A DNA stretch of 64,000 nucleotides from Kriegella aquimaris (GCF_900103215.1 NZ_FNGV01000009.1:1-64000); one strand, 5' to 3'; positions 1 to 8,845 are shown, counted from the first letter of the stretch. Notes: a model not told the origin generated them from the sequence alone. Numbers and translations: made by a program.

Positions 1-344
1 TCGATCTCGCATATCGCGGAATGGTCCCTGTCGTAGACGACCTTGCTGCCACGGCTTACGGCACCCGTCTCGAGGAAATAGATGCCCAAGCGGTCGCCGC
101 CGAATATGATGTTGTCGGTACCTACGCCCCTTTTGCGCATTTCCATAAGGGCACAGTCGCCGATATCGTTCTTGGGCAAACGGGTCACGAAATCAACGGG
201 AACCCCGTAGTTGGCCAAGGAAACGGCCACATTGGATTCGCCACCGCCATAGACGACGTCAAAACTGTTGGTCTGTGAAAACCTCAAAAATCCCGGAGGG
301 GAAAGGCGCAGCATTATCTCGCCGAACGTAACTACTTTTTTCAT
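1..344 (-). CDS. kdgK: 2-dehydro-3-deoxygluconokinase (PfkB family), 5' part only
   Basis: This is the N-terminal 114 codons of a sugar kinase that runs off the left edge of the window; the ATG is at 344. The reverse strand reads MKKVVTFGEIMLRLSPPG, then GGGESNVAVSLANYG at about residues 33-47, then VTRLPKNDIGDCALMEMRKR. This is the N-terminal half of a PfkB/ribokinase fold, most like KDG kinases. Such enzymes phosphorylate 2-keto-3-deoxygluconate to KDPG in uronate catabolism. It starts 35 bp downstream of uxaC on the same strand, so the two are probably co-transcribed, and glucuronate isomerase plus KDG kinase fit one pathway. The ATP-binding C-terminal half is not visible, so another PfkB sugar kinase is possible. 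Confidence 0.82.
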   Translation of the reverse strand, partial: MKKVVTFGEIMLRLSPPGFLRFSQTNSFDVVYGGGESNVAVSLANYGVPVDFVTRLPKNDIGDCALMEMRKRGVGTDNIIFGGDRLGIYFLETGAVSRGSKVVYDRDHSAICEI

Positions 345-379
345 TTGTTATGTTAAGTTTAAATAAGTTCTAATCTAAA

Positions 380-1786
380 TTAAAAATCAAAATATTCCTT
401 GGCATTATTATAGCTGATATCCTGAATCAGTTTTCCGATCCACTCCATATCATTGGGCAGTTCCCCACGTTGTATCTCGCTCCCGAAAAGGTTGCAGAGA
501 ATACGCCGGAAATACTCATGGCGTGGAAAAGAAAGAAAACTTCTAGAATCGGTCAGCATCCCTACAAAACAGCTGATAAGGCCAATGTTCGAAAGGGCAT
601 TCATCTGCTTCGTCATACCATCTTTTTGGTCTAAAAACCACCAGCCCGATCCGAATTGTACCTTGCCTTTTACACTGCCGTCATTAAAGTTGCCGATCAT
701 TGAAGCCAACACTTCGTTGTCACCCGGGTTGAGGTTGTACAAAATGGTCTTGGTCAATTTATTCTTGCTATCGAGCGTATTCAGAAATTTGGAAAGGCTT
801 TCCGCTTGTGGATAATCGCCAATGGAATCCCAGCCGGTATCAGGCCCTAATTTTTCCAGCATTCTACTATTATTGTTCCGTAAGGCACCCAAGTGAAACT
901 GCTGAACCCATCCGAATTCATGATATTTTTCGCCCAAAAACTGTACAAGGGCACTTTGAAATTTCAAAGATTCACTTTCGGTAATAGTTTGGTTATTTCT
1001 TCTTTTTGTGAAGATAGTAAAAACTTCGGATTGGGTAAACGTATCAAAAGGAACGAAACTTAGCCCGTGATCCGAGACCCTGCACCCGTTGTCGTTAAAA
1101 AAAGAAATACGGTTGGCCAGTGCGGCACATAAATCTTCATAGGTCGCAATTTCTATATCGGCAGCTTGACCCAACGAGTCGATATAGGTGTTAAAGGTGG
1201 GGCTGTCGATAAGAATGGCCTTGTCAGGTCTGAAAGACGTACTCATCTTCGTCGCATGCTCTCCTTTCGAATATTTTTGATGGTGTATGAGGGGGTCGGT
1301 AGGGTCTTCGGTGGTACAAACGACTTCTACGTTCATTTTGGAAAGTAGGCTCTGGCAGCTATATTCCTTGGTTCTGAGTTTAGCGCTCGATGCTTCGTAG
1401 ATGCCACTTGCTGTTTTTTCGTTTAAAAGCTCATGAATATCAAAATATCGGGCCAACTCCAAATGTGTCCAATGATACAATGGGTTGCGCATGGCATAAG
1501 GAACCGTTTTTGCCCATTGGGTGAACTTGCCCTTATCCGGTGCCGTACCCGTAATATATTTTTCGTTGACGCCAATGGTACGCATGGCACGCCATTTATA
1601 ATGATCACCATAGATCCATGCCTGAGATATGTTTTCGAAAATAGTATCGTTAACAATATCGTTTGGTGTCAAATGGCAATGATAATCAATTATGGGCATT
1701 TTGCTCGCATACGTATGATAGAGCTCTTCGGCGTACTTGTTCTCGAGTAAAAATTGATCGTGTATAAAAGAAGCGGGCGTACTCAT
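380..1786 (-). CDS. uxaC: Glucuronate (uronate) isomerase UxaC
   Basis: This 468-residue protein has the usual length of uronate isomerase and no signal peptide, so it is cytoplasmic. The metal-binding motif DYHCHL at residues 34-39 (His36, His38) follows the family-typical N-terminus, and ERRILC-like and SWIGKL-like C-terminal stretches are present in family order. UxaC converts D-glucuronate to D-fructuronate and D-galacturonate to D-tagaturonate. It lies directly upstream of kdgK and probably forms an operon with it. A LacI-type palindrome at 1891-1904, about 105 bp before the ATG, suggests control by a repressor not encoded in the window. It would process uronic acids released by the neighbouring lyases and hydrolases. 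Confidence 0.95.
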   Translation of the reverse strand: MSTPASFIHDQFLLENKYAEELYHTYASKMPIIDYHCHLTPNDIVNDTIFENISQAWIYGDHYKWRAMRTIGVNEKYITGTAPDKGKFTQWAKTVPYAMRNPLYHWTHLELARYFDIHELLNEKTASGIYEASSAKLRTKEYSCQSLLSKMNVEVVCTTEDPTDPLIHHQKYSKGEHATKMSTSFRPDKAILIDSPTFNTYIDSLGQAADIEIATYEDLCAALANRISFFNDNGCRVSDHGLSFVPFDTFTQSEVFTIFTKRRNNQTITESESLKFQSALVQFLGEKYHEFGWVQQFHLGALRNNNSRMLEKLGPDTGWDSIGDYPQAESLSKFLNTLDSKNKLTKTILYNLNPGDNEVLASMIGNFNDGSVKGKVQFGSGWWFLDQKDGMTKQMNALSNIGLISCFVGMLTDSRSFLSFPRHEYFRRILCNLFGSEIQRGELPNDMEWIGKLIQDISYNNAKEYFDF

Positions 1787-1890
1787 TATGTAGGATGATT
1801 TATTTTAGCTTGCTAACTTACGTATTTTTTGATCTTACACAAGGTCGAAATCGCTCAAAATCACATTTTAAACCTAGAATTTTATAAAAA

Positions 1891-1904
1891 TGTAATCGAT
1901 TGCA
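1891..1904 (-). promoter_or_regulatory. LacI-type operator upstream of uxaC
   Basis: On the plus strand this reads TGTAATCGATTGCA, a near-perfect palindrome around a central CG, as is typical of LacI/GalR-family operators. It differs by one base from the perfect copy at 7188-7201 and sits at the same distance (about 105-135 bp) upstream of a start codon. On the minus strand a -7-like TAGGTTTA follows 14 bp after it. The regulator is inferred; no LacI gene is in the window. Confidence 0.6.
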
Positions 1905-1989
1905 AAATTATAGGTTAATTCTTATAAATGCCAAAAGTTGCGTTCGAAAGATAATGGACACGGAATAGCAGCCTGTTTCGTAAAAGGGA

Positions 1990-3798
1990 CTATTGTTTTT
2001 TTAGTTTTTGGTACAATGCCCTCGGGACTTTGAAAATAGTACCGTGTCGGGTGCCTTCGGGAAAATGGATTCGATTCGAAATGTCTTTCCAGTTTTTTAG
2101 GTCGGAAGACTGTACGGCGCCGTAGGTATGGTCGATATACTTGTCGAAATAGACGGTCCATTTACCATCGATTTTTTGGGCTGTCGGACCCTCCGCCCAA
2201 TAATCGCCGGTTATCGGGTCACTGGCCTTTGAATAAGGGCCTGTAAGCTTGTCGCTATGGGCAATCTTGATATTCTTTTCTGCCGGTTCCCGGGTTTCGT
2301 CTTTCAGGAACATAACGAACTTGTCTTCATGTTTTTGTATGGTCGCGTCGATAACATTAAAACCGGGTTCATAAAGCAAGGTCGTCGGGGAGAACGTCTT
2401 AAAATCTTTCGTGGTCGTATAGTACATGCGGTGATTGTAACCGCTGTCTTTGTCCGATTGGGTTTTAGGGAATTTCCCGGGAATCGTACTCGCCCAGTAA
2501 ATGAGATAGGTGTTACTTTCTGCATCGTACGTAAGTTCTGGAGCCCAGGTGTTGCGTGTGCTTTGTTCATGGGCCATAACGGGAATGAACTGTTGTTCGG
2601 ACCAATGAATCAGATCTTCGGATGACGCATAGCCGATGCCTTTGTCCGTCCAACTTACCGTCCAGACCATATGATATTTGCCATCGCCCCCTTTAATGAT
2701 GCAAGGGTCGCGCATCAATTTGTCTTTGCCAACTACGGGGGTGAGAAACGGGGCATCGTTCTTTAGACTTTTCCATGTATAGCCATCTTCGCTATAGGCC
2801 AAATGCAGTCCGTCTTCACCGTTACCTTTAAAATAGGAGAATAGCAACACCTCTTCGTTGGGTATCCAGTTGTGAGATCGGAGCCAGTTGGCACAGGCAG
2901 TTGGCCAATATTGGTTGGTAGGCCCTACGCCTAGACCGAAACCGTGGCCGCCTTGTTCGTAAATATGCATTTCGGAAGCGACATTATGTTCTTTTAAGGC
3001 GAGATAATAGGCGATGCTGTTTTCGACAGGAACGCCCGAATCATCGGTCGCATGTACCAGAAAGGCGGGAGGCGTTTCTTTGTTTATCCGTTTTTCACTT
3101 GAAAATTTTTCGAGGAGTTCAGGGGTAGGCGAAGCGCCCAAGAGATTCTTTTGGGAGCCTTTGTGGGTGATGCCGGCTTCCATACCGATTACCGGATAAA
3201 TTAATATAGAAAAATCAGGACGGGCACTGGTATCGTCCGATTCCGTGTAGGTTTTCTCATTGTAAAGGGTAGACAAACTTGCTGCTAAATGACCGCCGGC
3301 GGAGAACCCCATAATCCCGATTTTAGTAGGGTCGATATGCCACTTATCCGCATTTCGCCGAACCATTCGAACCGCTTCTTGGGCATCTTGCAAAGGTCCT
3401 ACGGATTTGTCTTCCATCGTTTGGTCGCTCGGCATTCGATATTTTAGTACAAAAGCGGAAATTCCCAGGCTGTTGAACCATTCCGCGACCTTATAGCCTT
3501 CTTTGCGAATGGCCAAATGGGAATAACCGCCCCCAGGGCAGATGATAACCGCTGTGCCGTTCGAAGTTTCTTTATCGGCAAGAAATACCGTGATGTCGGG
3601 CTGCGAGACTTTACTGTAGCCTCTTATATTTCCTAAAGCATCCAATTGTGATTCTTGAATATAGGAAGGGGCCGATAAGGCACTTGGCGCACCATTGGGC
3701 CACAAGGGAATGACTTCGGATTGGGCCTGTATTTCCTGTTGATATATCCCCAAAAAAAAGGAGAGGACAAAGATTCTTAAAAATAGTTTTTTGTACAT
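1990..3798 (-). CDS. Exported two-domain enzyme: alpha/beta-hydrolase esterase + GH43-like five-bladed propeller
   Basis: The 602-residue protein starts with a signal peptide (residues 1-26, ending QAQ). Residues about 30-310 are an esterase/lipase-type alpha/beta hydrolase: oxyanion segment CPGGGY at 87-92, nucleophile elbow GFSAGG with Ser166, Asp252/253 in HATDDS, and His285 in QGGHGF. After a short linker, residues 315-602 form a beta-propeller like GH43, with SEDGYTW repeats, a RDPCI motif, TWAPELTYD and AEGPT. I read it as a side-chain deacylase joined to an exo-acting arabinosidase- or xylosidase-like glycosidase. The exact GH43 subfamily and the catalytic base are not certain. It is the third gene of a minus-strand run GH28, double esterase, this gene. 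Confidence 0.8.
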   Translation of the reverse strand: MYKKLFLRIFVLSFFLGIYQQEIQAQSEVIPLWPNGAPSALSAPSYIQESQLDALGNIRGYSKVSQPDITVFLADKETSNGTAVIICPGGGYSHLAIRKEGYKVAEWFNSLGISAFVLKYRMPSDQTMEDKSVGPLQDAQEAVRMVRRNADKWHIDPTKIGIMGFSAGGHLAASLSTLYNEKTYTESDDTSARPDFSILIYPVIGMEAGITHKGSQKNLLGASPTPELLEKFSSEKRINKETPPAFLVHATDDSGVPVENSIAYYLALKEHNVASEMHIYEQGGHGFGLGVGPTNQYWPTACANWLRSHNWIPNEEVLLFSYFKGNGEDGLHLAYSEDGYTWKSLKNDAPFLTPVVGKDKLMRDPCIIKGGDGKYHMVWTVSWTDKGIGYASSEDLIHWSEQQFIPVMAHEQSTRNTWAPELTYDAESNTYLIYWASTIPGKFPKTQSDKDSGYNHRMYYTTTKDFKTFSPTTLLYEPGFNVIDATIQKHEDKFVMFLKDETREPAEKNIKIAHSDKLTGPYSKASDPITGDYWAEGPTAQKIDGKWTVYFDKYIDHTYGAVQSSDLKNWKDISNRIHFPEGTRHGTIFKVPRALYQKLKKQ

Positions 3799-3944
3799 GA
3801 TTACTTCTTAATGATATACCTCGACTGGCTTCGGTATATTGTTGTGCAATTGGTTTGACATAAAGAGGACAAGATAATGATTTCAACTTCACGAAAGGGA
3901 ATACTTGATTCGGGCAGTCGTAAAAATAAGTTCTTCCCATTGGC

Positions 3945-5573
3945 CTAATCAAGAAGTTCCACAATTCGGGCGGCGATGATTTTTTGCCCCGCTGCACTCA
4001 TGTGAATGCCATCAGGCGCATAATTATCAAGCACTCCCTGAAGGGGGTGATAAACGTCTAAGACTTTAAAACCGTTAGCTTGTGCTATTTCTTGAAAAAG
4101 GGGCACCAGATGGCCCAGTCTTTCATTACCGCCCTCGTATTTTTCCAATATCCCTTCTGTTTTCATGGGAGGAGGGGTAACGAAGATCAGTTGGGGCTTA
4201 CCGTTTTCCTTCGAGGGGGATTTTGCGATATTTTTCAGTAATTTTTCAAAGTTCGTCACCACGGCTGACTGACGATCGGCAAATATTTTTTTGGTATCGT
4301 TCGTACCAAGGCATAGCACGATATAGTCGAAATTTTTACCGCCTATTTCTAGTTGGGCTTCCCGTAGATACTTGTTGATATTCCGAAGCGCATTTAAATC
4401 TTTTGCGCCGTTATTATCAAACCCTATCGTACGTCCCGATTGGGAAAAATTGACGATTGTAGCATTTGGAAGCATCGTTTTTAATTGATTGACCCACCCT
4501 GCTTCACTGGCGCCGTTCGAATCACCGATAGTCAGAATGGTAGCCTTTAACGGCGAAGTTTTCTTATAAGGCACCAGAGACAAAGCTTGGGGAAGTTGTT
4601 CGTGGCCCCCTTCAAAAATGGTCAGTTGAATATTTTGATACGTCCGGAACAGGTGAATGTCACGACCATAAAGCGATTGCTTTTTATCCGCGAGTGGATT
4701 TAATCTTTTTGTGACCAAATTTATAATCTCACTTTCAGTGACCAAATCGGAATCGGAGACCGCTTTGGGCCGTATTTCGGCTACTTCGGAAATCTGATAT
4801 TTAAGTTCACCAACTAAGCGGTTATACATATTGATGGAATGCGTTATAGGAACAGAACCTTCATAGCCATCGTGCACCCCTTCATAAATATAAAGTTTGG
4901 CTTTTTTTCGTTTTGCAATAGGATACTTATGGGTTATGGGAGAGCGCCTTAAGGCTTCGGCCTTGTCAAAAACACCATCTTTTGAAATGGCCTGTAAAAT
5001 ATCTTGTGCATATTTTTGTTTCCTGCCTATTGACTCCCAATACCATGCTTCAATATCGGAAATGGGCGCCCAGGCAGAAAAAGATTTGACGGGGTAGTCT
5101 AATCCCATATAGGCCAATAATGTGGCATAACCTCCACCTGAGACCCCTATAATATGAACTTCATCAGGGTCACTGTCGGTATGTTTTAATGCGTATTGAA
5201 TGGCATCGGCAATATCTGGAACGACTAGATCACTCCCCATGGCCTGAGGATGGTTGTTGGTGCCTCTAAAATCGGGGTGAATATAATTCCAATCCCTAGC
5301 CAATATTTCCTTGGCCAAAGGGTCTTTTTGGGTATAATCGCCACTCCACGTGTGAAGGCTCACAATAAGGGGTTTACGGACTTTGCTTTTTGACCTATAG
5401 AAAATAGCATTTTGAATTGCACCATCTTTTGATGATGTAATGCCTACACGTTCAAATGGTGCGGCCCAATTGCTTTTTGCAGTATCGTCCCATGTTGGGT
5501 CCTTTTGGGAAAATAGTGTCAAAACCCCAAAAAATAGGGTAAATAGGTAAATGCTGATAAACTGTTTGACCAT
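3945..5573 (-). CDS. Exported double hydrolase: prolyl-oligopeptidase-like alpha/beta hydrolase + SGNH esterase
   Basis: The 542-residue protein has a signal peptide (residues 1-22, ending LFSQ). Residues 25-335 are an alpha/beta hydrolase with GVSGGG (Ser145) and a candidate catalytic His324 in EGGHEQ. Residues 342-542 are an SGNH/GDSL hydrolase: block I GDSNG (Ser352), block III GTND (Asn425), and block V DGIHM with the Asp521/His524 pair. Both halves look complete, so this is probably a two-active-site carbohydrate esterase. It sits between GH28 and the esterase-GH43 gene, so removal of acetyl groups from pectin-like or rhamnose-uronate chains is a reasonable guess. The real acyl substrate is unknown. 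Confidence 0.78.
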   Translation of the reverse strand: MVKQFISIYLFTLFFGVLTLFSQKDPTWDDTAKSNWAAPFERVGITSSKDGAIQNAIFYRSKSKVRKPLIVSLHTWSGDYTQKDPLAKEILARDWNYIHPDFRGTNNHPQAMGSDLVVPDIADAIQYALKHTDSDPDEVHIIGVSGGGYATLLAYMGLDYPVKSFSAWAPISDIEAWYWESIGRKQKYAQDILQAISKDGVFDKAEALRRSPITHKYPIAKRKKAKLYIYEGVHDGYEGSVPITHSINMYNRLVGELKYQISEVAEIRPKAVSDSDLVTESEIINLVTKRLNPLADKKQSLYGRDIHLFRTYQNIQLTIFEGGHEQLPQALSLVPYKKTSPLKATILTIGDSNGASEAGWVNQLKTMLPNATIVNFSQSGRTIGFDNNGAKDLNALRNINKYLREAQLEIGGKNFDYIVLCLGTNDTKKIFADRQSAVVTNFEKLLKNIAKSPSKENGKPQLIFVTPPPMKTEGILEKYEGGNERLGHLVPLFQEIAQANGFKVLDVYHPLQGVLDNYAPDGIHMSAAGQKIIAARIVELLD

Positions 5574-5656
5574 GTACTCGTTGATTTTTTAAACTACCGC
5601 AGTGAGTCGCTTCATCATACCTTTACGGCTACTAATTTAGGAGGGTAAGATAAATA

Positions 5657-7054
5657 TTATTTAATATCAAAACCGATGACGTTTGTATTGATCAGTTCTT
5701 GTTCCCTGATGGAATCTACTTTAATATTTTTTAGTTGAATATGCTTTACAGGTACCTCTTGGTTGCCATTAATATGTGATATAAAGTCGACATTCTTTGC
5801 AACCACATTGGTTATAAAGATATCTTTGATAGGCGTGAGTCGCCTTTCATAAGTAGGTACTAAATCACGCCATTGATATAATACGTCAGTTTCTATGCCT
5901 AGGATTCCTTTGTCAATTTTACCCGATTTGATATTGCTTACATAAATATTTTTGACATAACCGCCGCGTCGTTCATTGGTTTTTATATAAACAAGATGGT
6001 TTAGTTTGGCGCCCTCCAAAACTTCACAACTATCCACAAAAACGTTTTCTATGCCACCCGATAGTTCGCTGCCGATGGCCAACAATTCGTGTCCGTTTTT
6101 TACCGTGCAGTTTTTTATAACCAGATTTTTTGTTGGGGTGTTTAGACGCCAAGCGTCTTGATTACGCCCTGATTTAACGGCTATGGCATCATCGCCTTGG
6201 TCAAAAATGCAGTTCTCTATCAATATGTTTTGAGACATTTCAGGGTCAACACCATCATTGTTATGGCCGTGTGCCTTTACTTTTACATTTCTGATTACAA
6301 TGTCTTTGGAAAGGTAGGGGTGAATGACCCAAAAAGGGCTGTTTGTTATGGTTATTCCTTCCACTAAAATATTCTCGGATCTATTAAATTGAATGAAGTG
6401 GGGCCGCAGGTTAGCGGAGTCGCCGACCATTTGTCGTTCTTCGACCGGACGGTCTTTGGCCGCCAAGTTATATAAGCGCTTAAGACTGTTCATATGCGCC
6501 GGGGGGCGTGTAAACCATTTTTCCCATACATCCATCTTCGCCTTTAACTCACCTTCTCCCGTAATAGCGACGTTTTGGCATTCATAGGCATAGATCAAGG
6601 GGGAATAGTTAAAGCATTCCATGCCTTCCCAAGTGGTATGTACCGGGGGCAAGTAATCTTTTGGGTTATCTGAAAATAACAGAACGGCTCCGTTGTTCAG
6701 GTGTAAATTGACATTGCTCTTTAGATGGATTTTTCCTGTTATCCATTCTCCTTCGGGTATTATTACCATCCCTCCCCCAGCTTTATTTGCCTGGTCAATG
6801 GCCTTTTCAATGGCTTGGGAAATTTTTTCTTGATTGCCCAGTACGGCACCAAAGTCGGTAATCGGAAATTTTTCACTGCTCGTAAAATCTGGAACTTTGA
6901 TCGACGGCATTTCGAAGGGGGCCTCGACTTTTATCTCAATGTTGCCAATGGTAGACTTCTGAGTACATGAACATAGGTTCGAAACCGCAACTAACGTTAA
7001 TAAGAATAGTGTGTTTTTCACAAAAAAAATATTTTTATCTTGGACTGGGTTCAT
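5657..7054 (-). CDS. GH28 polygalacturonase-like lipoprotein
   Basis: A right-handed beta-helix glycosidase of GH28, 465 residues from the ATG at 7054. A TTG 36 bp further upstream is also open, and a GTG at 7021 would give a more typical short lipoprotein signal. The N-terminus KNTLFLLTLVAVSNLCSC ends in a lipobox-like LCSC, so surface or periplasmic anchoring is likely. Family motifs occur in order: DFGAV near the N-terminus, NNDGVDP, GDDAIAVKSG, GHELLAIGSELSGG and YIKTNERRGG. GH28 enzymes cut galacturonic-acid linkages. Here the usual GHG reads GHE and the usual RIK reads YIK, so the substrate may differ from homogalacturonan. A LacI-type operator lies about 135 bp upstream. Confidence 0.86.
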   Translation of the reverse strand: MNPVQDKNIFFVKNTLFLLTLVAVSNLCSCTQKSTIGNIEIKVEAPFEMPSIKVPDFTSSEKFPITDFGAVLGNQEKISQAIEKAIDQANKAGGGMVIIPEGEWITGKIHLKSNVNLHLNNGAVLLFSDNPKDYLPPVHTTWEGMECFNYSPLIYAYECQNVAITGEGELKAKMDVWEKWFTRPPAHMNSLKRLYNLAAKDRPVEERQMVGDSANLRPHFIQFNRSENILVEGITITNSPFWVIHPYLSKDIVIRNVKVKAHGHNNDGVDPEMSQNILIENCIFDQGDDAIAVKSGRNQDAWRLNTPTKNLVIKNCTVKNGHELLAIGSELSGGIENVFVDSCEVLEGAKLNHLVYIKTNERRGGYVKNIYVSNIKSGKIDKGILGIETDVLYQWRDLVPTYERRLTPIKDIFITNVVAKNVDFISHINGNQEVPVKHIQLKNIKVDSIREQELINTNVIGFDIK

Positions 7055-7662
7055 TTTCCATGCAATTAAGCTTGCAAGTAGAACATCCAATTTGGTTAAG
7101 GTGCGGTTTTAAACCATTAAAATAACTCGATAATTAACTTTAAAATCTGTTATTATACGTTTAGTAGACCACACCCAATTTTAGCGTTGTAATCGATTAC
7201 ATTTTTGTGGCAAAAATAGACTTTTTTATTTATCGAGGTTGATAATGTTTGAGGGATTTTATTCTGGGCCTACCTTTTCTAAGTGTTTAGGTTGGTAGGA
7301 TATTGATTTTCTTTGAAAGTGCCGTCCGAAGTCGAAAGAAAAGGCATTAAGAATATCATGTGCATTCAGAAAATAGATTATCTAGTATCTTTGATAAGCC
7401 TAATGGTTCAGGGTTATAGCAGGAAATATTTGAACGGCTTAAGTAGGGTTTGGAAAATAACATGTAACTTGAGCCTGACAAACAGGCTAAAAAGAAAGAA
7501 TAATCTTACTAATTTGAATCATTATTTTCATATCTTCGGTTTTTGTTTCACTGCGAATAAGGTTGTAGCTTTTCGTCATGAAATTTCCACTGTTTTAGAA
7601 GCCCCCTAAAACGTTTAACTAAATATTTAAAAGATAGCCATTATCATAAAATCAAAAAAATC
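7055..7662. other. Intergenic divergent region, GH28 (-) and GTPase cassette (+)
   Basis: No convincing gene is present; the only longer open frame (7313-7609, plus) has no recognisable composition or homology. The left part holds the LacI-type operator at 7188-7201. In the right part, TATCTTTG at 7386-7393 matches the TAnnTTTG -7 element on the plus strand and TATCTTCG at 7531-7538 is a weaker match. No clear -33 TTTG at a proper distance was found for either, so the GTPase cassette promoter is not settled. Confidence 0.5.
7188..7201 (-). promoter_or_regulatory. LacI-type operator upstream of GH28
   Basis: TGTAATCGATTACA is a perfect 14-bp palindrome with central CG, the classic form of a LacI/GalR-family site. 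It lies 134 bp before the ATG at 7054 and matches 13 of 14 bases of the site before uxaC (1891-1904). The two shared sites suggest that the GH28-esterase genes and uxaC-kdgK form one uronate-responsive regulon. This is inferred from sequence only. Confidence 0.65.
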
Positions 7663-8019
7663 ATGGGCAAAAACAATCACATTGTAGCGTTGGATAATAA
7701 ACAGGAGGAGGCAGCATCTAAAATCGAAATTATAAAGAATTTGATTTTTGGTGAAAATATTCAAGTATACGATTCTGAATTCGAGTCTTTGAAAAAAGAT
7801 ATTGAGAAGAAGAAAAAAGCATTGGAAGAGTTGATCGAAGAGGTACGGCAAGACCTTAAAACAGCCATTGATAATGTGGCGACCGATGTAAATATTAGAA
7901 TTACCGAGCTAGAAGATAAAATCGAAGAAAAAATAGAAAACCTAGAGACCGAGAAGGTAGATAAAAAGATGCTTGGAAAGCTACTAATTGATTTAGGAGA
8001 AAAAGTGAGCGCGAAATAA
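7663..8019 (+). CDS. Small coiled-coil protein of the GTPase cassette
   Basis: This 118-residue, highly charged protein has no signal peptide or membrane segment. Residues 42-105 have strong heptad character with many Lys and Glu (KKDIEKKKKALEELIEEVRQ, then ITELEDKIEEKIENLETEKV), so a coiled coil is likely. Residues 20-31 (KIEIIKNLIFGE) resemble the start of the next protein (KMQILRDLLFED), which hints at a shared interaction motif. It is separated from that gene by 22 bp. I do not recognise a named family. The operon context suggests an adaptor or scaffold for the GTPase and kinase encoded downstream. Confidence 0.72.
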   Translation: MGKNNHIVALDNKQEEAASKIEIIKNLIFGENIQVYDSEFESLKKDIEKKKKALEELIEEVRQDLKTAIDNVATDVNIRITELEDKIEEKIENLETEKVDKKMLGKLLIDLGEKVSAK

Positions 8020-8041
8020 CCTAGTCAAAATTTACCAGGTT

Positions 8042-8845
8042 ATGAATGAAAACGACAAAATGCAAATCTTGAGAGATCTTCTTTTTGAGGATGATGCGAT
8101 TTTTATTGAAAAGATAGCGAAAAGACTCGAGCGATTAGAAGATAGTTTCAATGACAACGATAAGTTTACCTCAAAAGTAGACCCGATTATCTTGCATCAA
8201 CTCGACGAGTTCAAAACCAGTATACCACAAACATTGGGGCCTACCATTACCGCTGCACTCAAAATTGAAATCAAAAAGAATAAAGACGAAGTGGTAGATG
8301 CACTTTATCCCGTTATCGGGAAAATGATTAAAAAATACATTGCGCAAGAAATCAGAAAACTCTCAGAAAGTATCAATCGCCAACTTGGTTTTAAAGAAAA
8401 AATAAAATCTTGGTTCGGAAAATCCAAAGAAAAACAAGCTATCGTTAATGAGCTGGCGGCAGCACATATCGAACAGGTGTTATTGATCGAAAAAGAGTCT
8501 GGACTGTTGAAGGGAAGCTATTCTAACTTGCACACGATCGACGAAGAAATGATTTCAGGTATGCTTACCGCTATAAAGAGCTTTGCCGAAGATGCTTTTG
8601 GGCAAAAAGGAGAAAGTCTTGAACTCATTGACTACGAACTGTACCACATTCACCTACAAAGTTTCAGTAGCTACTATGTCGCTGTCGTACTGTCGGGCAC
8701 TTATACCTTAAGCGCCAAGGACAAGTTGCAAGACCTGATTTTTGATTTCTATGAAGATTTCACCAAAAAAAATGAGTACAAATCACTAAGTTCCGACCGT
8801 ATTAATACCGAACTGGCACAAAATTTCAGATATGCAAGTCTCTAA
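8042..8845 (+). CDS. OmpA-N-like (roadblock-type sensor) protein without OmpA domain
   Basis: 267 residues, cytoplasmic by appearance. After an N-terminal helix (KMQILRDLLFED) and a coiled-coil-like stretch, residues about 90-135 (VIGKMIKKYIAQEIRKLSES, then a KSWFGKSKE segment) and 145-250 (EQVLLIEKESGLL, ISGMLTAIKSFAEDAF, the region around YVAVVLSGTYT) match by eye the conserved N-terminal region of large cyanobacterial and Bacteroidota OmpA-family proteins. In those proteins this region often neighbours Ras-like GTPases. Here the protein stops where the OmpA domain would begin, so it lacks peptidoglycan binding. The C-terminal half has a sensor-like alpha/beta pattern that could bind the GTPase. 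It overlaps the GTPase gene by 14 bp, suggesting translational coupling. Confidence 0.7.
   Translation: MNENDKMQILRDLLFEDDAIFIEKIAKRLERLEDSFNDNDKFTSKVDPIILHQLDEFKTSIPQTLGPTITAALKIEIKKNKDEVVDALYPVIGKMIKKYIAQEIRKLSESINRQLGFKEKIKSWFGKSKEKQAIVNELAAAHIEQVLLIEKESGLLKGSYSNLHTIDEEMISGMLTAIKSFAEDAFGQKGESLELIDYELYHIHLQSFSSYYVAVVLSGTYTLSAKDKLQDLIFDFYEDFTKKNEYKSLSSDRINTELAQNFRYASL

Noticed and set aside
21-278. Plus-strand open frame of 85 residues
   Set aside because: It is the antisense shadow of the partial KDG kinase gene, whose reverse-strand reading shows clear PfkB motifs.
7313-7609. Plus-strand open frame of 98 residues before the GTPase cassette
   Set aside because: No family pattern, mixed composition, and it overlaps the likely promoter region.
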